Shown piece by piece: positions 21,075 through 29,735 of a stretch of DNA of 64,000 nt. The DNA lies in contig NZ_FOBS01000004.1 of assembly GCF_900109885.1 (NCBI RefSeq), positions 1 through 64,000 of the forward strand, read 5' to 3'. A program made the translations under genes and the position numbers. Numbering within the stretch: the stretch's first letter is position 1; each line of letters begins with the position of its first letter. The notes beneath the pieces were generated by a model. That model was given only the letters and a program-made list of their open reading frames with translations. It had not been told where the DNA came from and did not search any database. Source of the stretch: Syntrophus gentianae. Lineage in GTDB: Bacteria; Desulfobacterota; Syntrophia; Syntrophales; Syntrophaceae.

Positions 21075-22787
21075 ATGCCGAACAATCTGAATACCGCTTT
21101 CATTGAGAACGGTTTGCGTCTGGATGCTCAGCAGCCATGCGGGAAGCTGGAATGGCTCCAAGCCAGCTATGACCGTCCGGCCGAATTCTGGTCCTCGCTG
21201 AAGGGGGCATTTGATGCCCGCTTTGCCGTCCATGGAACAAGCGCCCTCTACGGCAGGTACGACTTCTATCATGACATCATCGTCCGCAACAGGAACAATG
21301 CCGCACCGGCGCTGTGCTGGAATGAGCCGGTTTCCGGCATCCGAAACATTTCGTATGGCGAACTCGGTGCCCTTGCCGCTGCAAAAGCCGGCCACTGGGT
21401 CCGGCTGGGCGTGCTGCCGGGACAAATTCTCTGCATCGTCAGGACGATCGGGCTGGAGATGATCGTTGAACTGCTGGCGGCCCTGAAGATCGGCTGCCGG
21501 ATATCCTTTCTGCCTCTCCGGGGGAATCGCTTTTTGCAAAGTCGGCTGGAGGCCCTTCAACCGGAACATATTTCGCTTGCGGAGCGCCATATCCCTCTGC
21601 TGGCGCAATGGAGCGAACGGGTGCTTTCGGAAGACAATGCCGGGAAGAGCATCCGTAACGAACGGGAGCAATCTTTCAGTTATCCATCCGGCCAGGTTGT
21701 TTTCCGCTCTTTCGATCCCTGTGGATATAACACCGCCGTTCCGGCGGATATTACAAGCGATGCGGCCTATCTGTGCGCACTGCGTGATGCCTCGATTTCT
21801 CTGGGAATCGGACCGGGACAGGTGTTTGCCGCCCCGGGATTTCATCTTCTGGAGACCACCCCGGCCCTGTTGTTGACCGGTCTGCTGAGCGGGGCAACCT
21901 ATCTTCATCTGACCCCCCAGGATATTGAAGCCAAGCCGGGGCTCGTTGTACAGATGCCCGTCAAGACGTTCGGGGTGAGTAAAGAGGTTCGGGACATCCT
22001 GCTGGAAAAGCAGGTTGAGGTCGGGAATGCCTGGGAATGCTGGTTTCGCAACCCGGCGGAGTCTCAGGACCTGGAGCAGTGGCAGAATCTTATTCGGCAT
22101 CTCAAGCTTGAGAACAGCTATGCCTTTAACCTGAGGTGGAACGCCGCCCTAGGCGGATGCTCCCTGTTTTCCCTCCGGCGCAAGGGTATGGCGCATATGT
22201 CCGTATTGCCTGTTCCCGGTAGTGCCTGGTGTCTTGGCGAACTGTCCGGGGGCGGGGGGGTGGCCGTTACGGACATGGGCCTGTACACCCTGTCGGTGTC
22301 CGGCGCACCGGAGGAGGAACAGAAAGGGACGGCCGACAGAATCGCCAAAAACAGGGGAGAATGGATTTTTGCCGGAGTCCAGACGCTTCACCGGAACGGC
22401 AGGACCTTCCCGGCGGAAGAGATCCTTACATCGCTCAAGGATCTGGCAACCCGTTACCGGTTTTTCTGTTCCCTTGCGGATGTTCCCCTGATGGATCCGG
22501 GGGTGGGACACAGGATTGTGCTGCTGGTTTTTCGCGGTGCAGATGCCGGCGTGAGCGAAGCCCGGATTTTATCCGAAATTCGGTCGACGATTGTTCGGGA
22601 GATGGGGGAAGAATTTCAACCCGATCGCATCGAGTTTCTACCTTTGTATCCCAGGTTTCTGACCGCTGCTGAGGTGGATCACGCCTGGTGCCGCAACGCG
22701 TTCCTGACGGGGGCGCTTTCCCGGAGGTCGCGGGGGAAAATCTTCCTCAGTATCACCCGGCTGAGGAAATGCATCATGAAGGCATAG
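21075..22787 (+). CDS. ANL-superfamily (acyl-CoA synthetase-like) pseudoenzyme in the T6SS locus
   Basis: The 570 residues follow the layout of adenylate-forming enzymes (acyl-CoA synthetases). The N-terminal part has the family hallmark ISYGELGALAAAKAGHWV, then LGVLPGQILCIVR and LAALKIGCRISFLPLRGN. The middle has a counterpart of the substrate-tunnel region, LLTGLLSGATYLHL. The C-terminal part echoes the mobile lid domain (GRTFPAEEILTSLKDL). The serine/threonine/glycine-rich ATP loop (TSGTTGxPK type) and a lid-domain catalytic lysine in its usual context are not visible, so it looks catalytically dead. It is cotranscribed between tssJ and tssB. It is not one of the T6SS components I know; a structural or regulatory role is inference. 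Confidence 0.7.
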   Translation: MPNNLNTAFIENGLRLDAQQPCGKLEWLQASYDRPAEFWSSLKGAFDARFAVHGTSALYGRYDFYHDIIVRNRNNAAPALCWNEPVSGIRNISYGELGALAAAKAGHWVRLGVLPGQILCIVRTIGLEMIVELLAALKIGCRISFLPLRGNRFLQSRLEALQPEHISLAERHIPLLAQWSERVLSEDNAGKSIRNEREQSFSYPSGQVVFRSFDPCGYNTAVPADITSDAAYLCALRDASISLGIGPGQVFAAPGFHLLETTPALLLTGLLSGATYLHLTPQDIEAKPGLVVQMPVKTFGVSKEVRDILLEKQVEVGNAWECWFRNPAESQDLEQWQNLIRHLKLENSYAFNLRWNAALGGCSLFSLRRKGMAHMSVLPVPGSAWCLGELSGGGGVAVTDMGLYTLSVSGAPEEEQKGTADRIAKNRGEWIFAGVQTLHRNGRTFPAEEILTSLKDLATRYRFFCSLADVPLMDPGVGHRIVLLVFRGADAGVSEARILSEIRSTIVREMGEEFQPDRIEFLPLYPRFLTAAEVDHAWCRNAFLTGALSRRSRGKIFLSITRLRKCIMKA

Positions 22788-22864
22788 CGAGAAGGAGATA
22801 GGGCAATATTTGCCGGACAGGCGATGTAAATTTATGAATTTAACCGTAAGAAGGGAGATAAAGT

Positions 22865-23383
22865 ATGGCTATACAGGATGAAATTCCGAAATCACGTCTT
22901 ACCCTGAGGTATAAAACAGAAATCAACGGGCAGCCCGAAGACCTGTCTCTGCCGCTTCGGCTTATGGTCGAAGGCGACTTTTCTCAGGGAACTTCCACGG
23001 ACCGGAAACTCGATCTGGAGGAGAGGCGTCTGCGCAATCTTAACGGCACGAATACCGATGCGGTCATGAAGGACATGGGGATGTCTCTGAAGTTTTCCGT
23101 GGCCAACAAGATTGACCCGGAAAACTCTGATGACATGAATGTGGATATTCCCATCGACAGCATGAGATCCTTTTCTCCTGACGAAGTGGCAAAGCACGTG
23201 CCCAAGCTCAAGGGGATCCTCCAGATGAAAAAGCTCCTGGAGGAGGTCATCTCCAATGTGGATAATCGAAAGGAATTCCGCAAACTGCTGAATGAACTGA
23301 TGGGCAACGAGGAAGCGCTGGCCAAGATGCTGGAACAGCTGAAAAGCTATGAGAGCATGAAGCTTCCGTTAGGCCGGAAGTAA
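22865..23383 (+). CDS. tssB: T6SS sheath small subunit TssB (VipA)
   Basis: Small subunit of the contractile sheath that wraps the Hcp tube. The 172 residues have the family pattern: an N-terminal RVTLRYKTEI-like strand (here RLTLRYKTEI), LPLRLMVEGDFS, then DMNVDIPIDSMRSFSPDEVAKHVPKL and a C-terminal amphipathic helical part that pairs with TssC. A strong AAGAAGGGAG ribosome-binding site precedes the start. It is followed 81 bases later by tssC, the invariant gene order for sheath genes. Confidence 0.95.
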   Translation: MAIQDEIPKSRLTLRYKTEINGQPEDLSLPLRLMVEGDFSQGTSTDRKLDLEERRLRNLNGTNTDAVMKDMGMSLKFSVANKIDPENSDDMNVDIPIDSMRSFSPDEVAKHVPKLKGILQMKKLLEEVISNVDNRKEFRKLLNELMGNEEALAKMLEQLKSYESMKLPLGRK

Positions 23384-23464
23384 AAGAAACCGGCGGACAG
23401 GTCCGATCCGCGGCGCCTGTTTCATCAGAGAATACAACAAACTCTATCAAGGAGGAAGCCATCC

Positions 23465-24973
23465 ATGGCCGAGAAAACGAAACAAGAAGAAAAAACTGAA
23501 GAGAAAATCGCAGAACTTGATCTCAAACGTTTCCTTTCAAGTATGCGTCTGAGCACCGAAATAAAAGAAGCGGTTCCAATGGTTCAGGACAATCTCCAGG
23601 TTGTGAAAGAGGATGTGAGCGACGAAGACCGCTTTCTTTCCGGCATGGCAGCCCTGCTGTTGAATGTGGATAAATCCTCTAAGCGTCTGGACAAGGGGAG
23701 CATCCAGGAACTGATTGCCCGCATCGATGAGGCCGTCATCGATCAGGTCAACGAGCTCATCCATCATGAATCCTTCCGGCAGATGGAATCCACCTGGCGT
23801 TCGCTCAACGACCTGGTCCTGAATACCAATTTCAAGGCCGACATCATGATCGATATTCTGGATGTGGGCAAGGATGAACTTTACGATGATTTTGAAGCCA
23901 ATGCCGTCGACATCACCGGCAGCGCCCTTTTCAAAAAGGTCTATGTCAGCGAATACGATCAGTACGGAGGAAAGCCCTTCGGTGCGATCATCGGTCTTCA
24001 TGAGTTCACGCAGTCACCCGATGACGTCTTCTGGATGACGACCATGGGAAAGATTGCGGCGGCCAGCCATGCGCCCTTTATTGGATCCGTGTCGCCGAAA
24101 TTTTTCGGATGCGACTCCATCGAGGAATTATCCGCCATCAAAGACCTCGAGGGGCTCATGAACCACCCGAAATACGGGGCCTGGAATAAACTGCGCGAGT
24201 CCGAACAGGCCGCCTATCTGGGGTTGACCCTGCCCCGGTATATCACCCGCCTTCCCTACGATCCGGATATCAATCCCTGCCGGGGAATCACCTTCAAGGA
24301 AAAAATCCGGGGGAACAATGATGAGGATTACCTCTGGGGAAGCGCCGCGATGCTCTTCGCCCAGAATATGGTGCGCTCCTTTGCCCAGTCCGGCTGGTGC
24401 CAGTATCTGCGCGGTCCGAAAGGCGGCGGCCTGGTGAGCGGATTGCCCGTGCACACCTTCAACCTGCGCGGCGAGGAGGAAATCAAGATCCCCATTGAGA
24501 TGGCCATTCCGGATTATCGCGAGCTGGAATTTGCCAACTGCGGCTTTATCCCCCTGATCTACCGCAAGGGCACCGCCGATGCCTGCTTCTTCAGCTGCCA
24601 GTCGCTCAAGAAGGCGAAGAAGTTCAAGGATCCGAAAGACTCGGAGAACGCCCAACTCGTCACCAATCTCTCCTATACGTTCTCCATTACGAGAATTGCC
24701 CATTACGTCAAATCCATCATGAGGGACAACATCGGCAGCAGCGCGGACGCCCAGTACATCCAGAACACGCTGACCAACTGGATCTTCCAGTACGTGACGA
24801 CCGTGGTTGATCCCGATGATCTGACCCTGCGCTTCTATCCCTTCAAGGCGGCCTCCGTCGAGGTGACGGAGCGTCCGGGCATGATCGGATGGTATGACTG
24901 CAAGATGGCGATCCTCCCCCACATCCAGTTTGAAGGGATGGACGCGGAACTCCGGATGGACACCCGGCTCTAA
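23465..24973 (+). CDS. tssC: T6SS sheath large subunit TssC (VipB)
   Basis: Large subunit of the contractile sheath. The 502 residues include the conserved ESFRQMESTWRSLNDLV core motif, ISEYDQYGGKPFGAIIG-type strand (here VSEYDQYGG), and WGSAAMLFAQNMVRSFAQSG with AFCTOR-type glycine-rich GPKGGGLVSGLP. The C-terminal end AELRMDTRL is typical and contacts the inner tube and neighbouring sheath subunits. The length is normal for the family. An AAGGAGGAA ribosome-binding site suggests strong translation, as expected of a structural protein made in many copies. Confidence 0.96.
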   Translation: MAEKTKQEEKTEEKIAELDLKRFLSSMRLSTEIKEAVPMVQDNLQVVKEDVSDEDRFLSGMAALLLNVDKSSKRLDKGSIQELIARIDEAVIDQVNELIHHESFRQMESTWRSLNDLVLNTNFKADIMIDILDVGKDELYDDFEANAVDITGSALFKKVYVSEYDQYGGKPFGAIIGLHEFTQSPDDVFWMTTMGKIAAASHAPFIGSVSPKFFGCDSIEELSAIKDLEGLMNHPKYGAWNKLRESEQAAYLGLTLPRYITRLPYDPDINPCRGITFKEKIRGNNDEDYLWGSAAMLFAQNMVRSFAQSGWCQYLRGPKGGGLVSGLPVHTFNLRGEEEIKIPIEMAIPDYRELEFANCGFIPLIYRKGTADACFFSCQSLKKAKKFKDPKDSENAQLVTNLSYTFSITRIAHYVKSIMRDNIGSSADAQYIQNTLTNWIFQYVTTVVDPDDLTLRFYPFKAASVEVTERPGMIGWYDCKMAILPHIQFEGMDAELRMDTRL

Positions 24974-25015
24974 AAAATTAAAATTTAGACAAACATAATC
25001 TAAGGAGGAATCATC

Positions 25016-25588
25016 ATGGCCGAATCAAGTTATAATTGCAGTGTCTCCCAGGGATTCAATTTCCAAAAAGATCAGCAGATTCTCGTAGGACATATCGTTT
25101 CGTGCAAGGTCGGCAACGATCAGTTTGACGCCGATTTCAACGTGACCGATCCGGAGGATGCTTCCAAGCTGGTCAAGGTCTTCGGTATCGTCTCTTCGAT
25201 CTTCTGGTCCGGCGGTTATGCCGACCCGGTTCAGTTTTCCTGTCAGGTTTCCAACCCCAACAAGGTGAAGATTGCGACCCTGACCCATAAAAGCCTCGCC
25301 AATACGGAGGTCCTCTTCAAGTTCAACATTTACGACTATGACCCCAAGGCGAAGAAGTATTATAAATGCTTCCATTCCAACGACACGGAACTGAAAGGGC
25401 TCGTCCAGAAATCGGGTGGAGAGCTTGTGATGGCCATCGATATGGATCAGTCTGGTGAAGTGGTGTCTCCCAAAAACTTCGCCTTCACACTGGGAGTCAT
25501 GCCTCAGGATCTGGACATGCAGATTCATCTGGCCGTTTCCCTTTCCGACAAGTTTGTCAAAAAGTGGGGCGTGGAAGTCGCCAAGTAA
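25016..25588 (+). CDS. Hcp-like T6SS tube protein candidate (divergent)
   Basis: A 190-residue protein with a very strong ribosome-binding site (AAGGAGGAATC) directly after tssB-tssC, where hcp normally lies. It is predicted to be beta-rich with alternating strands (for example FKFNIYDYDPKAKKYYKCF, VMAIDMDQSG, NFAFTLGVMP), has no signal peptide, and is close to Hcp in size (about 160-175). It does not show the classical Hcp motifs I know (such as the KGS and HNLYIP-like regions), so it is either a divergent Hcp or another tube/sheath accessory. No better Hcp candidate exists in this locus. A strong hairpin follows it. Confidence 0.6.
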   Translation: MAESSYNCSVSQGFNFQKDQQILVGHIVSCKVGNDQFDADFNVTDPEDASKLVKVFGIVSSIFWSGGYADPVQFSCQVSNPNKVKIATLTHKSLANTEVLFKFNIYDYDPKAKKYYKCFHSNDTELKGLVQKSGGELVMAIDMDQSGEVVSPKNFAFTLGVMPQDLDMQIHLAVSLSDKFVKKWGVEVAK

Positions 25589-25623
25589 TCCGTTTCAACC
25601 ATCGATCTGGAGGGACTTTCAAT

Positions 25624-25656
25624 CCCCTTCCCCTCCCCTTGCAGGAGGGGAAGGGG
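25624..25656 (+). repeat. Strong GC-rich hairpin downstream of the Hcp-like gene
   Basis: Perfect 13-base-pair stem: CCCCTTCCCCTCC at 25624-25636 and GGAGGGGAAGGGG at 25644-25656, with a 7-base loop. No T-run follows, so it is not a classical terminator. It sits between the Hcp-like gene and tssK. Such structures often protect the upstream mRNA from 3' decay or reduce read-through. The sequence also resembles the CCCT-rich palindromic repeats scattered between genes in many Proteobacteria. Confidence 0.75.
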
Positions 25657-25740
25657 GAAATTGGCCGTTGGCCGCGACGAGAGACAGGGAAATTTTCAGA
25701 AACCTACAATCACTTCATACAGTCAAGGCGGCAAAAAGAA

Positions 25741-26985
25741 ATGGATGATAAACTCGCCCGGGTTTCCTGGAAAATGGGGCAGACCCTTCTGCCGGAACAC
25801 CTCACGGCAATGGAGGATTTTCTGCTGGCAGATACCGTCCTGCGGTTTCGCGTGCAGGGACTGCCTGCTTACGGGATCGGGAAACTGATCTTGAATGAAA
25901 CGCTTTTAAGCGAGGGGATTTTTTCCGTCCAGGAAATGACCCTCGTTTTGTCTTCCGGATTGCTGTTGAGCGTGCCCGGCAACGTCAGGCTCTCTCCTTT
26001 CAACCTGAATCTTCCCGGAACGATCAAGGTCGCCGTCTACCTCCATCTCCTCGAGGAATCTCCTGCCGCCGACAGCAGCCCGGAGGGTTGGGGCGACGAG
26101 GTTGAGGAAAAAATTCCGCGGCTCATGCATCGAATGGCGCTCTCTTCGGAGCAGGACTACGCAAACGCCATTGAAACACTGAAGCTGGCGGAATTCCAGA
26201 AAAGTCCCCAGGGCGTCTGGCAGATTTCAAGGGATTATGTCCCTCCCCTGCTGCAGATGGGGACTTCCCCTTTTCTGCGGAGTGAAATTGACGCCCTCGC
26301 TGAGGCCCTGGCTCTTTTTCAATACAATCTCTACATGGATGCCGTCTCCTACCTGAGCGGCGACAGCCTCTCCAGCGTCAAGCAATGCCTGAAAAGCGTC
26401 TTTCGCACCCAGAGGCTGCTGGCGAATCTCGTTTCCCAGGTCCATCTTCATCCTTTCTACCTCTGCGAAGAACTGTTGACCCTTTATACGGAAGTCTGTT
26501 TTTACAGGAATACGACCCCGGAAAACATCACGTCCGCGTACAACCATGATCAGCTTGCCTTTCTCCATACGCTCATCGATCTGATCAGCAAACAGATGCA
26601 GATGGTCAGGAGCCTGCCGCCATACCTGCCCTTTGAGCTGAGCGACAATATTTACAGGGTCAAGCTGCCGGACGAGATTCGCCAGGCCACGAATGTGTAC
26701 CTCCTGGCGCAGAAAGACCGGGTCATCAGCCGGCTTTCTCTGGAGGATGTCAAACTGGCCAGTCTGTCCCGGCTGCCCGTCGTCCACAAGATGGCCCTGC
26801 AGGGCGTCCCGTTTAAACGCGTGGAACATCCCTCTTTTCAGCATGCCTTCGGAGCAGAGGTTGAATTCTATCTGATCAAGGAGGGAGAAGAATGGGACCA
26901 TGCGCTCACGGAGATGATGGTCGCCTTTTACAACAGGCCCGAACTGAAGGATACAGCCTTTTATATCTTCTGGCGGATCGAATAA
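25741..26985 (+). CDS. tssK: T6SS baseplate protein TssK
   Basis: Baseplate subunit that links the phage-like baseplate to the TssL/TssM membrane complex. From the ATG at 25741 (MDDKLARVSW) it has 414 residues. It shows the N-terminal family motif around WKMGQTLLPEHL (compare the usual W..G..L.PQHFQ), beta-rich N-terminal shoulder and a helical C-terminal region (FRTQRLLANLVSQVHLHPFYL). A longer frame from 25564 runs through the upstream hairpin and is rejected. The neighbours Hcp-like, TssE and VgrG agree with the role. Confidence 0.9.
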   Translation: MDDKLARVSWKMGQTLLPEHLTAMEDFLLADTVLRFRVQGLPAYGIGKLILNETLLSEGIFSVQEMTLVLSSGLLLSVPGNVRLSPFNLNLPGTIKVAVYLHLLEESPAADSSPEGWGDEVEEKIPRLMHRMALSSEQDYANAIETLKLAEFQKSPQGVWQISRDYVPPLLQMGTSPFLRSEIDALAEALALFQYNLYMDAVSYLSGDSLSSVKQCLKSVFRTQRLLANLVSQVHLHPFYLCEELLTLYTEVCFYRNTTPENITSAYNHDQLAFLHTLIDLISKQMQMVRSLPPYLPFELSDNIYRVKLPDEIRQATNVYLLAQKDRVISRLSLEDVKLASLSRLPVVHKMALQGVPFKRVEHPSFQHAFGAEVEFYLIKEGEEWDHALTEMMVAFYNRPELKDTAFYIFWRIE

Positions 26986-27051
26986 GTGGATGCCGCTGCG
27001 CCGGCAAATTGGCAAACAAGCCGGAATCATTCTCCTTCATGGATATTCCTG

Positions 27052-27426
27052 ATGACTCTTTTCAGCAAATTCGGCGACCGTTCCTCCGCCGCGGTTAAAA
27101 AAAGTGATATTGAGGATATCATTGAGAATCTGAACGATGTGCTCAATACCAAGAAGGGCTACGGCAGCTTCCTTCCTGATTTCGGGATCCGGGACATGAA
27201 CGAGTACAGTTCCCGCGATCAACTGGCTGCGGTTATCATGGAGGAGGTAAAATACAATATCGAGCATTACGAACCGAGACTGCAGCTGATGAAGATCTCC
27301 ATCGAAGAAAATCAGGATCCTTTCCGCATTTCCTTTAAAATTGAATGCCGGGTAAGGGATACTCAGAAGGCATTGTTCATGGAGTTCAACTCCGTGTATA
27401 ATGACTTTCATATCAAGAATTCATGA
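27052..27426 (+). CDS. tssE: T6SS baseplate wedge protein TssE (gp25-like)
   Basis: Small gp25/lysozyme-like wedge protein that nucleates sheath assembly. From the ATG at 27052 it has 124 residues. The gp25 hallmark appears as LNTKKGYGSFLPDFGIRDM (about residues 30-48), followed by EVKYNIEHYEPRL, which matches the conserved E..I..YEPRL strand that interacts with the sheath. A frame-consistent start at 26986 would add 22 residues without family similarity. It overlaps nothing essential, and vgrG begins 22 bases after its stop. Confidence 0.9.
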   Translation: MTLFSKFGDRSSAAVKKSDIEDIIENLNDVLNTKKGYGSFLPDFGIRDMNEYSSRDQLAAVIMEEVKYNIEHYEPRLQLMKISIEENQDPFRISFKIECRVRDTQKALFMEFNSVYNDFHIKNS

Positions 27427-27448
27427 TCTCAACGCTCCGGAGTCGGAA

Positions 27449-29167
27449 ATGTTTACGGACGCTTTAAAGTTAACCCTGGCGCTGACCATCGGCGGAACGA
27501 CGATTAAAATCCCCGGCGCCAATGTCAAATCCCTGGAGACAGACATCCACCCTTACGGCTTTACTGCCGGTCTGAGTTTCTGGGTCTCTTCGGAAAAAGG
27601 CAGGGACCCGCTTTTCTCCAAATTCGTCACTCAGGACCTGATTCAGGTAAAACTGGATATCGAGCCGAATTTAAAGCCTAAGGGAACGAAGATTGACCCC
27701 TTGAGACTTCAGGGATATGTAACGGACAAGGCACTGCTTACCGAGCTCACCATCGAAAATGTAAATCTGAAGGGTGACCCTGTTCTTTATCGCCATTACC
27801 GGATTTCTTTCGCCGACCCGGCCTCTGTGCTCTGGCGTCAGCATTTCCCCTGTGATCTGATGGTTGATGAGGACATCAAGGCGCTCATCGACGCCAATAA
27901 GGCATCCGGCGTGAATCTGAAATACGACTGGGGCATGTTGAACAACAAATACGCCATCAATACGCTTTCCCCCGGCTCCCCGGATGAAGGAAGCAGCTTC
28001 TATGATTTTATTGTCTGGCTCGCGGCGACACAAAACGGCGTCTTGCGCTACGATGGACAGACAAACTCTTACACCCTTTCCGGAACCAAAGGCCAGGAAG
28101 GGGATGAAATGGCCATGAGCGAACTGGAAGTAGCGGATCACCGGATTGATTTTCCTGAAACTTTCCGCTACGACGATCGTTTTTTAAACGTCCTGGCAGA
28201 AGATCCCCAGAAAAGCGAAACGAACCGCAGTACGGCAGAGAAGGGCCTCCGGCGTGACGTTCTGCTGCGCATTCCCATCGCCTCTGATTTCGAGACGGCT
28301 TTCAAGCTGGAATCGAAAAAACAGAAAAGCCGGAAGCACGGGGTTACCCTGACCCACCGGCGTTATCCCCTGATGACCTACCGTCCCGGCATTGTCGTCA
28401 AGTTCGAAGGCGGGCTCTGGAGCAAGAAGATTTTTCTCCAGGGCAAGAAATACCGCGTCAGGGATATCTTCCTCCGGGCAAAGGCGGTGAATGACGCTCC
28501 TGATGCCGACCACAATATGCCGTACACGCAGTATCAGATGGATCTTGACTCGGAGCTGGAACTCAAAGAGGACAAAGCCCTCAATCTGCCGCCATTCAAG
28601 GCGCCTTCCTATCCGATCTATGTCGAGGGGAAAATCGTCAGCGAGCAGGGGGAAGAGGGAGAGGACACGTATCAGATCTATGAGCGTCCAAAATTCAAAT
28701 TAGAGATCCCCTTTGTCGACGATGAGACGCAGGCGGAGATCGATCAGTACACGGAGAAGATTCCCGTTATGGACAAGGAGGGACAGTCCGAGAAGGATCA
28801 CTATCGAGTCAAGATCCCGCTTTTTGAAGATAAGCAGGTTATTTGTCCCTTTGAGCCGCTTTTTGCACCGGGGCACTTTTATTTTCCAGCGTACAGGGAT
28901 GAGCGGGTCCTTGTGGCGCTCGATTTTCACCGCGCACGGATTGTCCAGTTTCTTGACTGGCGCCCGGGTGGCCGCCTGCCCATGGATACCCAGGGAAATC
29001 ATATTCTCTTCGGCAAGAGTGATGAAAGCAAGACATCCATCAGCCATATCTATGTGGACAACAAACCGCAGCTCAACATGAAGCGCTCATCCAGTAAAGA
29101 CACGGAAATCATTCAGTTGCAGGAAGGCACGATTATTCTGCAGACAAAAGATGAAAGTTCATCGTAG
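27449..29167 (+). CDS. vgrG: VgrG-type spike protein lacking its own needle tip
   Basis: T6SS spike protein combining phage gp27-like and gp5 OB-fold parts. From the ATG at 27449 (GGAG seven bases upstream) it has 572 residues. The N-terminal part has gp27-like beta-rich hub features (VKSLETDIHPYGFTAGLSFW; SFYDFIVWLAATQNGVLRYD, matching the F..FLQRLAEEEG region of VgrG). The C-terminal OB-fold is recognisable in RVKIPLFEDKQVICPF and YRDERVLVALDF. The usual long triple-stranded beta-helix is absent. The next gene supplies a beta-helix-type protein, so the spike appears split. An ATG at 27401 overlaps tssE and lacks a ribosome-binding site. Confidence 0.8.
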   Translation: MFTDALKLTLALTIGGTTIKIPGANVKSLETDIHPYGFTAGLSFWVSSEKGRDPLFSKFVTQDLIQVKLDIEPNLKPKGTKIDPLRLQGYVTDKALLTELTIENVNLKGDPVLYRHYRISFADPASVLWRQHFPCDLMVDEDIKALIDANKASGVNLKYDWGMLNNKYAINTLSPGSPDEGSSFYDFIVWLAATQNGVLRYDGQTNSYTLSGTKGQEGDEMAMSELEVADHRIDFPETFRYDDRFLNVLAEDPQKSETNRSTAEKGLRRDVLLRIPIASDFETAFKLESKKQKSRKHGVTLTHRRYPLMTYRPGIVVKFEGGLWSKKIFLQGKKYRVRDIFLRAKAVNDAPDADHNMPYTQYQMDLDSELELKEDKALNLPPFKAPSYPIYVEGKIVSEQGEEGEDTYQIYERPKFKLEIPFVDDETQAEIDQYTEKIPVMDKEGQSEKDHYRVKIPLFEDKQVICPFEPLFAPGHFYFPAYRDERVLVALDFHRARIVQFLDWRPGGRLPMDTQGNHILFGKSDESKTSISHIYVDNKPQLNMKRSSSKDTEIIQLQEGTIILQTKDESSS

Positions 29168-29193
29168 ACCTCATGAAATAATGGATTCCGATT

Positions 29194-29715
29194 ATGGGAA
29201 ATCTTGTTTGCCGCGTAGAGCTCGATAAGAAAAAGGGGATCGTCCTGACGGTTGAAAACAGCGAGGGTAAGATCACCCAGACGGTTGTGATGGACGGGAC
29301 GAAGATTACAACGACGGTCAAAGGGGCCAATGAAACCAGCACGATCACCCAGCAGCAGGATGGCATTCAGATCGACTGCAAAGCCTTTACGCTCAATGCC
29401 GAAACGATCAAATGCGTGTCGACCAAGGAAACGCTCCATGAAAGCGGCCAGGATTTCAATATCAACGGTAAAAGCAACGTAAATGTTTCCGCAACAAGCA
29501 ACGCAAAATATACGGCCATGAATTCCACGATGGAGAGTACCTCTGAGACCAAGGTAAGCGGGATGACCTTGAAGTTCTCCGGAACAGCCAGTGCGGAATT
29601 AAAAAGTCCCAGCATCACCGTGGATGCAACGGGGATGATGGATCTCAAATCGAGCGGCATTGCCAATCTCAAAGGTTCCATTGTCAACATCAAGGATATC
29701 GTCAACATCGGTTAA
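29194..29715 (+). CDS. Spike beta-helix-like protein, detached VgrG tip
   Basis: The 173 residues consist almost entirely of short beta-strand repeats with alternating polar and hydrophobic residues (TKITTTVKGANETSTITQQ; DFNINGKSNVNVSATSN; MMDLKSSGIANLKGSIVNI). These resemble the gp5 C-terminal needle of VgrG proteins. It has no enzymatic motif and no signal peptide. It begins 26 bases after vgrG, which lacks this region, so it probably completes the spike and carries the PAAR tip. That is inference from composition and position. A related protein is encoded at 39258-39644. Confidence 0.7.
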   Translation: MGNLVCRVELDKKKGIVLTVENSEGKITQTVVMDGTKITTTVKGANETSTITQQQDGIQIDCKAFTLNAETIKCVSTKETLHESGQDFNINGKSNVNVSATSNAKYTAMNSTMESTSETKVSGMTLKFSGTASAELKSPSITVDATGMMDLKSSGIANLKGSIVNIKDIVNIG

Positions 29716-29735
29716 AAACGGGGCAGTCGGGAAAC

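Noticed and set aside
20541-22100. 519-residue frame antisense to the ANL-like gene and tssJ
   Set aside because: The plus-strand genes have good starts and family matches; this one has none.
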